DNA from: Casuarius casuarius
Lineage: Eukaryota; Chordata; Aves; Casuariiformes; Casuariidae
Direction of reading: 5' to 3'
DNA: 64,000 bases
Assembly: GCA_003342895.1 (NCBI GenBank)
Contig: PTFA01000085.1
Location: 1,888,897 to 1,952,896 of the forward strand
The notes beneath the pieces were generated by a model. That model did not search any database. It was not told where the DNA came from and saw only the letters and a list, made by a program, of their open reading frames with translations. Below are positions 37,248 through 48,700 of the stretch, one piece after another. The stretch's first letter is position 1. Every line of letters starts with the position of its first letter. A program made the position numbers and the translations under genes.

Positions 37248-37723
37248 TTTACCATAGTATTTTTCCATTTTTCTTGAAAATAATGATCATTTTCCTGCAA
37301 ATAAGTGTTGGGTGACAGACTGACACTGCAGCTCTTTAAAAGAATCATCATCTATCAAGAGTTTCCTTTTTCTCTGCCCATTTCCACTATGCATATTCTT
37401 GGGAGTGTTGATCAAACTCTGTGGCTTTGCAATACCAAGTATATGTTTGGATAGCAGTTACTGCTTGGTGGGTCACTCCAGCTAAATTCTGCAGTGTGAA
37501 CNGCCCTGGCTTGCTATTAACTTCACTCTGATGGACTGCGGTACGGGTCACTTTGTTGACATATTTCAAGTTGTTTTTTCTTTATTATTTGGCTTAGTGT
37601 GTCTTTCATTCTGGAGAGTGGTGTCATAACATGCTGTTGCTTTCACTAACCTCTTGGCTTAGATAGAATACTTAAACTTTTTTTTTCCTCCCTCTTCCTC
37701 CCCTCCCTTTTTTTCCCCAACAG

Positions 37724-37822
37724 TACTCCATTGTGGGATAACATCTAGGGCCTGTATGCTGCTGGACTGTTCTGCTGACCTGTTCCAGTATTTTAAGATC
37801 CCAGATCAGCACAAAGGAATCT
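37724..37822 (+). other. Candidate internal exon, 99 bases, with strong splice signals
   Basis: A roughly 40-base almost pure pyrimidine tract (37677-37717) ends in CCCCAACAG at 37723, with a CACTAAC branch-point-like sequence near 37644-37650. The segment ends at GGAATCT followed by GTAAGTACC, a strong donor. The length is 99 bases. Two frames have early stops. The third is open throughout and contains an ATG at 37756 (poor Kozak context) followed by 21 codons to the donor (residues LLDCSADLFQYFKIPDQ and onward), which I cannot assign. It could be a 5' UTR or first coding exon of the gene starting in the left-edge island, a lncRNA exon, or a decoy. It is the best plus-strand splice pair I found. 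Signals are seen; usage is inference. Confidence 0.35.
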
Positions 37823-40800
37823 GTAAGTACCACTGTGCAGGGAGGGATACTTTACTGTCATTTATGGCACTACATGCTTCCTGCCAGGATAGATAGTACT
37901 AGTTAANGTGTGTGCTTTGTGAAGCCTTGCAAAGCAAGCTGCTAGTGGCATCGTGAGTTTTATACTACTTTGCTCTCAATGGTAGCACATGCAGCTGATC
38001 AATAATCAAGGTTCAGNCACTGTCTTAAAATTGCATTTTACATCTTTATCCCTTAAAGAGAATACTAAATGAAAAAAGTAGCAGAAAAATCCTTTAATAT
38101 CCAACTTCTGTATAGTCTCTTGGTATTTTACAGTCAGACCTAACCTATAAAATTGTGTAGATAGGAGGAAAAATATAGGGAAGAAGTGCATTAATTTTAA
38201 AATAGCTGAATAAGATAAAACTGAATCTGATAATCTGGAGTTACCTACTAAAGTCTTCCATCATTGACTGGACATCACATAGTACGCATAGTGTTCAACC
38301 TCATGTCAGTGCTCTTAGCATGTGAATTACTTGGCCATTAGCACACAAGCATATGGTAACACATAGGAAGACTTGGTTTGTGATTTATTTTGTTGCTGTT
38401 TCTTAGTTGTGAAACTACTCCTGTCATCCAAGTAGCATTCTGTCTAAATATCCAGGGCGTGCCCCATTAGATGAAGCGTTCCTGCTGAGATGTCTGGGGC
38501 TGGCTTCAGAAACTGAAGTGCTATAGCTGTAGCAGCTGACTTGGTTCCCTCACTGACCTCATGCTCAGCAAGTCTGGCTGCCTCTTTCTGTTCTTGTCTG
38601 GTTCTCGTTTCTGGCCTCATCTATAGTTGGAGCTTTAACAGTCATGCTAAAAGCTCTTTTTAACTTAAATGTATGCCAAGTGTGTCATCTCCTGTGTGTG
38701 TTAATGAACAACTGAATGTAACATCTTTCATGTCTGCTACTTCAAACAGCCGGAGCATGAGTTCCTATATAGGAGCAGCTTCTGGGGGTTAGTTGGGTGC
38801 CATTGTGTTGTTGCAAGGTCATGTATAAGACTGGGAATATCATATTTGAACAAATACTTTGAAAGAAATGGCAGTAGCTATAGAGAAGTTGAAAATGAAC
38901 ATGATGGTTGCTGAAACACATGCGTTAGCAAGAATGCTGGAAAAGGAAAAAGGGTGTGTGTTGGAAGAACAAGTCATCAGGTGCTCCTTACAGGATATGT
39001 CATACTTATGTGTTATGTGGAATTTCAAACAACTGTCCTCCTCTAATAGCTGAGTCCCAGTGAAACAGCTGAACAGGAAAAGCTGCTGCTGTAAGAATTT
39101 CATACTGTGGCTGTTTGAAAAATGGGAAATGTCCAATTATTTTTATCAACTCAATTTACTGTGACTGGAGGCAGAAAAATGAAAACACTTGTAATCAAAA
39201 CGTGGTTTGAATGTTGTGACCGGAAGCTGGTTCTATTCTTGGCACTTCCAGAATGGAGTCCCTTTGAGAGAGTCCATTGATCTCTTCTGCTTCAGTTATC
39301 CTATTCTGAAAATGAGATTTCTTCATCACTTAGCAGTATCTTGGTGGGGCATGTGTGGTTTGGTGGGTTTTTTGTTGGTGGTGGGTTTTTTCTTTTTTTC
39401 TTGGAGTAGCATGATAATTCAGTTTTCCTGGAGGTTTGTAAGTAGTTTGAGGCTGTTTCTAGGTTCAGGTGTAAATAAAACCGTTGCTTTTTTCCCCCAC
39501 TGGCCCAGGAACTACCTCCATTAGCATGACTGATTTTGTGCAAGTACAGTTGATTCTTAGTATTGGTTAGTTAAGTGTTTGAATACTAACTTTATTTTGA
39601 AGTATCAATGCTCAAACTTGTCTGGAATTTTTCCCCCTAAAGATTGCTTCAAATACTTCCTACCCTGCTGATATTTGTTTGTCTTCTAGGCCATAACTAT
39701 TTATACGTTGACAGTCACAGTTATTGCGGGAACTGTGTAGGTTTAAGGGAGTTACCTTGAGACATGCATCACTTTTGGAGCTTGTGGAAGGGAAGATTTG
39801 GCTTTTCTATCCAAGAGAATGTAAACATGTTGAAAAGTTTTCCACGTCAGGTAGTAAAACAGTTAAAAACCCAATAGTGAGTTTTGGCTGTGAGTCTTGC
39901 TTGTTAATGAACTTCGCAGTTGCCATGTTATCCTATTTTTTGATGAATCACTATTCTGTGGAGTCTCTCTGAAGAACCTAACTCTGGCTCTTCCTACAGA
40001 GCTATGAAGTCAAGAATGATTTATCTGACTGAACTGCTTCACAGTTCAGTTTGTAGGTGGACACTAAATAATCTGCAGGTGTGAACATTTATTCTGCAAA
40101 TAGGAAATAGCTTTGACAGTTTGAACCTCAAAGTTAAGTTGAAACCATGAGTTAACTCTTAACTTGTAAATATTCTGAATGCTGCAAAAAACACTGAAAC
40201 TTTCCAGATTTGAAAAGACAATGAAAATACTGCAAAAGAATGAAAATGGAATCTTTTACTTACTCTGTTTATTTTTTCTTCTCTGTGTATATATCTATAG
40301 GTTAACTCTTATAAGCAAGCCCCTGATNTTAGTTTATTTAAATAGGCCATAACAAATCCTAATATGTGTTAACTTTCTCTTGCCTTGAATTTTGTGGGGG
40401 AAAAGTAAACAACACTTGGGGAGGAAAGAATTATAAAAGCTTGCTCCAATCCAGTGATAACGCTGGTGTTTGAACGAGCTTTCCAGGTTACTTGACCAGT
40501 TCCTAGGGGCTGGCTAGTTCAGGGAGCTATGAGCTAAGTTTAAGTTGCAGCTGAAATTTCTTCCTTCTGTAAGGCTTTTGCTATATCAGTAATCCCATAG
40601 TGGTGGCGAAGTGTCATTGACTTCTGTTCCAGTTGGATTCTAGGAAGTTTGCCAATAGTTCATAGTTCAGCCTCTTAGAAGACTTGCTACAGTCTCAGGT
40701 TATGTATTCGTGNGCTGCTGACAAGCATACTTTGTTGCAAGTAGGGTAACTGCATGCAGTCTAAAAATGACTACAAAATGTGCAACTCTGGGTTAATAAT

Positions 40801-43126
40801 ATATATTTGTGCTGACTGTCTTAATGAAGTAGGTTAAAAGGGGCCCTTAGTTCAAAAAAGGTTATAAATACTTTTTTGAGGAATTCTCAATCTTTGTGAG
40901 AACTATGCAGTGTTGCTCTCATACACACACTCTTACTGAGGTGCAGAGCTAGTTGATACTGCTTAATGAAGAAAACTGCAATGCTATGGCTGACTCTAAG
41001 AAAGTCTCATCGATTTATTTTTCCAGGAGGTGTAAAATTTTAAGAAATTGTGCAGGCTTTACTGTTAGGTTAAAATGGGTATTCCTTGGCTTTTCCTGGC
41101 AGCGGGGCAAGATCCCTCAGAATAGGTAGGCATTGAAATACTTGCCCTGAAGTTAAGGCTAAAGCATTGTTCTTACTTTATTACAAAATTACATCATAAT
41201 AAAAGTGGGTATTAAACGGTGTGCAGTTTAACTGAATGCATACCTAGTTTCATATCCTCTGAACTTAGTTCTTCATATACTGCCAAGTAGGCACACCTGA
41301 TACTTCTCTTGTATCTGTCCAAATTTAAACAAAGTTGTTGTTCCTAGTTGTCACTGCCTCTCTGCTTTTTTCCCTTAGGTTTCTCTATGCAATGTTCTAG
41401 TTTAAGAAAAACAGTCAAATTTCTATGACTTTTGGACTTGATGTTGGATTTCTGTGCAACTTGGCAGTAAGGACATCTTATTTGTCAGTCATCTTTATTA
41501 TTATTATGGAAATACCTGAAGAATTTTGTTAAATATTTTTAGCTTTTCCTTTCATTTTGAGTTTCACTTTATTTCATTTATCTTTTGGACCCCATGCCAT
41601 CTATTGAGTATTGTATATATTGCCAGAAACTTTCTTTACACTCTTGTATATTCTCTGAAATGATTTGCAGCAGTTGGATATTCAAGAGGAAACATTGTGA
41701 AGTAAGCTAATTTAATCTAAAACCTAACTTCTGCTCCTGAGCTGCTTTTCCTCAGAAGCAGGTTTCAGTTACATTGCCTTTTTTGGGTCTCTTGACCACA
41801 GTGTTGAGAAACCATTAGCTCCTGGCAGAGCTGCACCATTAGTTTTGGATGAGGGGAATTAGGAGGGAGAACTTCTGAAGTAAAAGCAGCAGGAGGAGCT
41901 TCTTAGATGAGCCAAAATTAATCTGTAACAGTAGAGATGAGCTGAAGACACTCAAACTTGTCTCACTATGAACCTGCTTTATTAAAGCAAAGAATGCAAG
42001 CTGTACTCAGTCTTTTTTGGAAATTCTACTCTTTGAAAAATGATCCCAGTATGATCCAAGTACGATCTGTTCTGGATACTTGACTCCGTATGAACTGGAG
42101 TGACTAGTTAGTGTTCGTGCGTTGACTGGTAACCACACTGTGTGGAGCTTCAGCTTATGCAAAGCACTGCAGCGTCCTTCACTGGGGGAAGAAAGTGTCA
42201 CAGGGGCATAAAGTATGAAGAAATTGGAATTACTGGGGAAGAGGGAAGAAGGGGGAGAGGAGTATGGGAGAAGGACGCACATCTCCACAAAACCAGCTTT
42301 GCTAGTTTTACTCTTAAAAACAACTTGTTCTTATTTAAAATGCTAAAAGATCTTTCACTTCAGCCTTGTGATGCTGAGGGCAGCTTGGAAATTGGTCATG
42401 TAACTTTCTTTTGTTTTCCTATTCTAGAAGTGTTGGAAGAACCGACTTAATATATTCTTAGTCTTCAGCTTGCACCCTAAACCTTCCTCACTTTCTCCTC
42501 ACCAAAAGCCCTCTCACNCTCGTTGTAGAGCAGCTATTAAGCTGAATCCTAGATGCCCCTTGCCTCCTGAGGCAGCCACAGTAAAGATGATTAATCATCC
42601 TCTTTAAGCCGATGGTTTTTTCCAGTCCCTTTCCCTTGCTTTTTTTCTTTCCCTGTTGGGTGGGCTTCCAGCATTTTTTGGCAGGTTCAGGCTATTTATG
42701 CTGCTTATCCCATATCTTTCTGGCATGTAACTTGTATTTAAACTGTTGATGGCACTGCTGATGGCTCATTAATTGGTTCATTGAATTCTGTTTTTAGTGG
42801 GGAGCAGTTCAAATGGTTTAAATTTGTATTTGGCCTAGAAGTGTTTATGATTTTTTTTATTCCAGGCAAAGGTTTACAGTTCTTCAGTTTTCCCAATATT
42901 CTGTCCTTTGGTGGTGGTTAATCTTTTGGATTCCTTCTGGTGAGGTCTGGCCTCCCCCTTCCCCCCACCCCCAATGTAGGAATGAGTGTGTTTATCTTGC
43001 GAAGCTAGGAGAACTTTGGTCTAATTTTGGTGTTCTAATAAATAATTTTTGTCTTGTATATATTTTCCATACTTCAAATACATAGGTAAGCAGTTCTGGC
43101 AGGTTAATTTCAGGATGTGCCAAAAG

Positions 43127-43148
43127 CTGTTTTACTTCTGTAAAACAG
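43127..43148. repeat. Short inverted repeat, 9-bp stem
   Basis: CTGTTTTAC and its reverse complement GTAAAACAG flank a 4-base loop. An alternative 7-bp stem (ACTTCTG/CAGAAGT) overlaps it. Probably chance, but it is a clean hairpin. Confidence 0.7.
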
Positions 43149-43376
43149 AAGTTAGTTATCTTTTTGAAAATGTATAAAGAAATATTGAGTTTGAGGCTGC
43201 TGCTTTGACAATGCTAAATAACTGAACAAGACACATTTTATAGTTAAGGGATGAAAGAAAGTCACCTTTTAGTGACAATGAAATAATGTAATTGAAAGGT
43301 ACCCTGTCTTGATACTTCAGAGATAAATAATGTCTGTCTTAGACTTCTTTTTTGTCATGGNGAACAGCTACCTTAC

Positions 43377-43406
43377 TTTAAAATGCAACCGAAATTGCAT
43401 TTTAAA
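43377..43406. repeat. Inverted repeat, perfect 12-bp stem
   Basis: TTTAAAATGCAA (43377-43388) and its exact reverse complement (43395-43406) flank the 6-base loop CCGAAA. It lies 250 bases from the 43127 hairpin. AT-rich stems of this length are uncommon but do arise by chance in 64 kb. Confidence 0.75.
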
Positions 43407-45604
43407 TTAATTCACCATTCATGAGTATTAAAATCGCACAGAAAACTAGCCTGCTATAGCAGTGTATGAGTCACTGAGCCACCAAGTATGCTGGAGCTAT
43501 AGTACCAAATGATTACATGTGGTGCATAATTGAAAATTTGCTTTTATATTATCATTGTCTATTCCCTTAATAACATAGTTCTGCTACCTGGAATCTGAGA
43601 TGTACAGGAACTAGAAACACAGCTAACAGGAGAAAGAAACTTGCAACAGCTCCCTGTATTGAGAAAATCATTGGCTGTAATATTTTAAATGGTTGAAAAG
43701 AATTACTTGGCCAATTGTTCTTAGATGATGGTTGTCACATGCATCTGTGATTTGTGTGGCCCTTTCATCAAGGGCACTCTAAGGAAAGATAGTATTTAGA
43801 TAAGAGAAGGAAACAGTTAAGGTTTTCATTGCTTGACTTGGAGTGTTCAACATATAATTAAGCTTTTGTTTGAAATCGTGTGAGATAAAATATTAGTAGA
43901 GTTTAATTCTCAGGACTTCCAGGTTTTTCAAGAAATTGGAGTGCCTTGTGTATGTTCCCGTTTAGCCTTGTAGAAGAGAAACTTTCCCAGCTTGATAGCA
44001 GAGATAGCCTTTTATCAGCTTTCTCAATTGCAGATTTGATTGGAATCCAAGAACAAGGCTCCTTCTTATCCCTTTGCAAGATCAATGACTCATTGCTTTG
44101 CATGTGAGGCAGCCAGCTGAAGAGTGCAAAAGCTGTGGAAATTGGCTCTGCAGCTTGTGGTTTTTTTCATCTTCCATAATTGTGCAACTGTTCCAGTGAT
44201 GGGTAGGTGCTTCATGCAGAGCTGATCTGGGCAGGTCTTTACAAGATCTTGGGAAACTATTTTAGAAGACATTAAGCCTAGAAATAGTCTGCATTGAAGC
44301 CACAGACATAATCGGTAATCATCAAATACACTGCTTACCTGCCTGAACTACTGTGTCTGGTATATGTTGGTAAGGCTTTTGCAAGGAAGCTGAGTGTAAG
44401 CTGAGGAACAATATTGCCTTTTTATACTTGCGAATCCTAGTTTTATTTTGCATTCAGGAATTTAAAGATGTCACCACCCCAGAAATCTCAATAAATAATG
44501 TAATAGGTAATTATTCAAAGAAAGCAAATTTCCTATTAAGAAATCAGATGTGCAGGTGTTAGAAAAATTGTTGTGGTAATGTAGAATGAATTTATTTTGA
44601 TTTAACTAAATGGTTAGGTATCTTTCATCTTGAACAAGATGGTGAAAAATAAGCATGAATGTGAATTGCATATGTGAACTTAGAAAGGGCTGGTTTCAGG
44701 AGCAGCTTTCATACCCGGTGTGTACATTGTATTCCTCTTTGTATTTCTTCTGTGATACTATTACCATAACCTACTATTGCCAAAACATCTGAAACAAAAT
44801 TCCTCTCCCCACCTCTACGTGGGAATTGAGGCGAGCTACTCTGAGTTACTACTAGAATCATGAAATTGTTGGTTTACCAGGGAAAGACAAGATGATGATA
44901 CAAAGATGGTATTAGGACTTCACTGAAGTGTGGAACCAAAACAGCTGGGGAAGAATAAACAAACAAGCCCCATGAATTACAGTCTGGGGGAAAAGCACAA
45001 AATCAGTACTGTAAATGAAATTCTTCTGGAAAATATCCTCTAGCACTGATACGCTAAAGAATTTGCTGACTATGAAAGTGGTCTGTAGCAAGGCAGTCTA
45101 TTGACTTCAATAACCAATTTATTACTCTTATGTATTTAGATGTGTAGTATCCTGTAACTGTTGTGGGTGCCAAAATACGAAAGACCCAGCGTGCTGCTCT
45201 AGACTGATATGGAAGCCAGCATAACACAGCTCATAAGAGAACATTATTGGTATTCTCCAGGTATGCTACTTCTGTTTAACTACTGTCAATTCCTTGGGTT
45301 TTAGCAATGAAATCAGTCATTTGCATGTCCAGGAAGTCGATTACAGGGAGTATAGCAGTGATTTGTTTAGAAATGTAGCATGAGGTAGCCTTAGAATATA
45401 ATTCAGGAAGCATAAGATTTNCTGTGTAAGAAAAAATGTTGGTAAGCAACAGATGAACACTTATTCAGCAGCATAAATTCCTCCTCTGTTGTTGCTTGTA
45501 TGTTCTGAGTTTGTACTGCAACTAGAATGCTTTGAAGTACTGCTTTGCTTTGCCTTTAGTGGCTATTATTGCTTTTATGTTGTTTTTTTTTCTTCTCCCT
45601 ACAG

Positions 45605-45720
45605 TGGGGAGTGAGCCATTACTTATTCAGCTTCCCAGAGTTTGTGACTATGTAGTCATTGCCCATGCAGTTTGGGATTTATGGGAAGTGGATGAAGGGA
45701 CTGTGGCACCTCCTGCCTGA
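45605..45720 (+). other. Candidate terminal exon after a strong acceptor
   Basis: A long pyrimidine tract (TTTTTTTTTCTTCTCCCTACAG) ends at 45604. One frame, starting at 45607, is open for 37 codons to TGA at 45718-45720, with a balanced composition (it includes LLIQLPRVCDYVVIAHAVWD). The other two frames close quickly. No donor of quality follows, so it would have to be a last exon; I see no convincing poly(A) arrangement nearby. No family is recognised. Confidence 0.18.
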
Positions 45721-48700
45721 TCCTGTCAACCCATTAGGTCTGCCCAGTACAGTACTTGCTGCCTGGGTCATATGACAGTGCAGCTTCCTTGTGGTCACAC
45801 ATCTCTCCTCTCTCCATGTGCCATACACCCTGCCCTTTGAGATTTTACTGCATGGCAGTTAGCACCTACCACCAGCTGTGGGGTAGGATGAAGACGGCTT
45901 ACTCTTTCAGCAAGAAATTGGAGTTAGTGAGTTGTCTCAAATGGAAGTTACCTCTGGATTGCACAGGAAATGGGAATACTGGCGAGGGTACTGTCTACAG
46001 CATTTAGATGGATTTTCTGTGAAGGTAGATTAATTGCTTCAAAACAGGCTGTTCTTGTCTTCAGCTCTATATGCAGGTTAGTCAAATGATTGAAAGGTCA
46101 CATCAAAGTAGTGGCAGCTGTGACAGGCATATGCATGTAGAAGTGTGAGGGGAAGTAAATGGGCAGAAGTAAAGATATATTAAATGCTGTGCTGTATGGT
46201 GGTGCTGTGGCAATATGTGCTATGTTAAATATATACCATTTCTGACAAGTGGATTTTGATTGCGTTGATTGTTTAAAAAAATCTGTAATTAAATTTCACT
46301 TTGACTGTAGCACTTTGCCAGCATTTGTAGAAGTTCAGCCTTGATGTTACCCTTGTGCTTCAGTCAAGATAACTAATGTGATATGTAGCCTATGAGGCCA
46401 AGAATCTAAAGGTCTGTTGGACTGAAGATGTACAGGGTTGTCAGAGCTGTTGAGCTAAGTGTGAAAAAATAGGAAGAAGTAAAAGTCTGTATATTTTTTT
46501 CCTTATTAAAAATACTGAGGAATCTAATCCAATTTGCACTGAATAGAAAAATCAAATAGGTTTTATGTGCTTTCAGTTTACATTCAGTGAGAGGCTGTTA
46601 CCTTAATTTTTAGTTGTTCACTTCGACTCGCTCCAAATTGTTTGGAGATTTCTCCCTGCAGTGAATGTTGTCAAAAGGAAGGTGTTTGGAAACTAGCCAA
46701 TTTGGATCTGTTGCTGGCAGGCTGTGCCTGAAGTTTGTCTTTCATTAGTGTGCACTCCTGTTTATTTTAACAGGAAGTTCAGCCAGGCCTGTTTACACAG
46801 AGGGGAAAAAAACCCCNAAATCTGCATTTTCATTGTCATGCTAATGTCAGATTCCTTGAGTTAACTATTGAAATCCATACCTGGACATTACCTGAACAAG
46901 AATTTGTTTGAAGTTAATGGAGTTAACAAGAATGAGGTATGCAGAGGTGTCAGATCTGATTTTGTTTCCATTCTGTTAATGCTTACAGGGGCCTAGGCAA
47001 CCTTTTTGCTTTACAAACCATAGCAACCATTGTGAAAATGCTTAGTGATCTTGGCTGTTATGTCTTCAACATCCACTATTGCTTCCGCCTGTAGCACACT
47101 TAGCTCGTTCATCACCTGCANGCTGTCAGCTTTTGCTTTTTGGCAGTCTCAATGGCCTGACTTGGCTTTTTGACTATTTGCAATAGGAAAACTTCTGAGG
47201 AATGACTTCTTAAATGTTGAGTTTCCTTACTATGACAGCTCTGCATTTTTTCTTTTTTTTATTTTAAGATTTCCCCCCGTTTTCTCCACTTTTAAATCTT
47301 GTAAGCTTTCTTCCAAGCTCAGAATATTTTTTTCTTGCTACTTAAAGTTAGCATTAACTATAATTTGTCACATTTACATCGTTACACATGTATTTGGTCA
47401 GTTGTACCACTGGTCGCTAGATGTAACTAGGATCTGTTTAATACTTCTGATATTCATGCAGTTAGAAATAAAAGACATTTCTTCCTGTCACATCAAAATG
47501 AAGTTGGTTCAACCAAGAATTCGAGCTTTGAATATGGGCCAGAAAATTGGTGATATTTTTTCTTTCCTGTTATGTTTTTTAAAAAAACCAAACAAACACT
47601 GGACAGAGGCTCTGGGAAAAGCAGTAAAATCTGTAGCTCTGTAGTGGATTGACTTAGGGCAGCTGTTTTGACGGCCACAAATAGTGGTTTGCGGATTGTT
47701 CAGTCTCCTGTGGTTTAGTTACTGTTCTCAAGCTTCTTATCGCCAAATGTGAATGGTAGTCTGTCTCTTCAAAAGCACTACAGCAGGAGGAATTGCTGCT
47801 GACCTCTTTGTGGTATCTTTCTCCTTCAGTCTGCTGTTTTCTACCCTTTGGCTTTGAGGTTACTTGTTCATTAATGGCCCTTTTAAAGGTTGGATCTTTG
47901 CTAGTGGGAAAGTCACCCTTAGGGCTCTCCATAATTGGAGAATGAAGGCAGCTAAACCACTCCTAAGTGAGGAATGACTTCTGCATTTCCAGTTCTCAGA
48001 AGTGTCTTGAGCTGTTGTACTAGGTCATGAAATATTTCTTAGTTTTGGCACACAAAATGGGTTTTCAGCTCTGATCCTCTTCCCTTTGTAGCTTGTACAG
48101 ATTGCACTTTCAGGGGTCAAGGACTTGGAAAGAAAGCAAAGGTGGTTGTATGGATTGTCAAAAGGATGGTGTGCCTATTTCTGTCTCGGTCTGTTCTAGA
48201 AAGTCACTAATAGGGAGAGCTATTCATTCCTTCCCATCTTAAATTGGAGAATTAGTAAATTTTTAGGTAACCTTTGTGAGATCTTTTGCCTGCAAAAAGA
48301 TGTGCTGAACAAGATACCAAAGTCCTTCCGTGTAGTGCCTAAATTGTATGCGTATAAATGGGTTAATCTAGTCCGTGTGAACTTTCCATTAGGACTTGCA
48401 TGTTTACTCTAATGGCTTTCATTAACACATGCATTGCTTTTTAGACTTAAATAGTAGTGTAACTTGAGATAAGAGCTGTAGTACAGCAGCTAAATATATC
48501 TCTTTAGCATAGCTGAGAAGTCCAGCATTGAGAAATTAACTTGCAAATGGGAGGGACTGATCTTTCTATACCCTCACCAAGAAAACAGTGTTATTTTTCA
48601 TGTGGTAGGGTCATTTAACTTTAATTTATTCATATGATCTCCTGAGATACTATTAGGTGCCTGAGTGTCAGTATAATAAAGTTAACATAAAACAAATTTA

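Larger units (their letters stand above)
37823..45604. other. Non-coding stretch, candidate small ORF and two hairpins
   Basis: AT-rich sequence. Notable items are a 61-codon ATG frame at 38868-39053, described under findings, a 97-codon ATG frame at 42157-42450 overlapping a purine-rich block (42236-42275), and two short perfect inverted repeats at 43127-43148 and 43377-43406. No transposon or RNA gene is recognisable. Confidence 0.5.

Noticed and set aside
44330..44400. Minus-strand donor CAG/GTAAGC with a possible acceptor 51 bases upstream
   Set aside because: The acceptor is weak and there is no coding or transcript context; chance pairs of this quality are expected.
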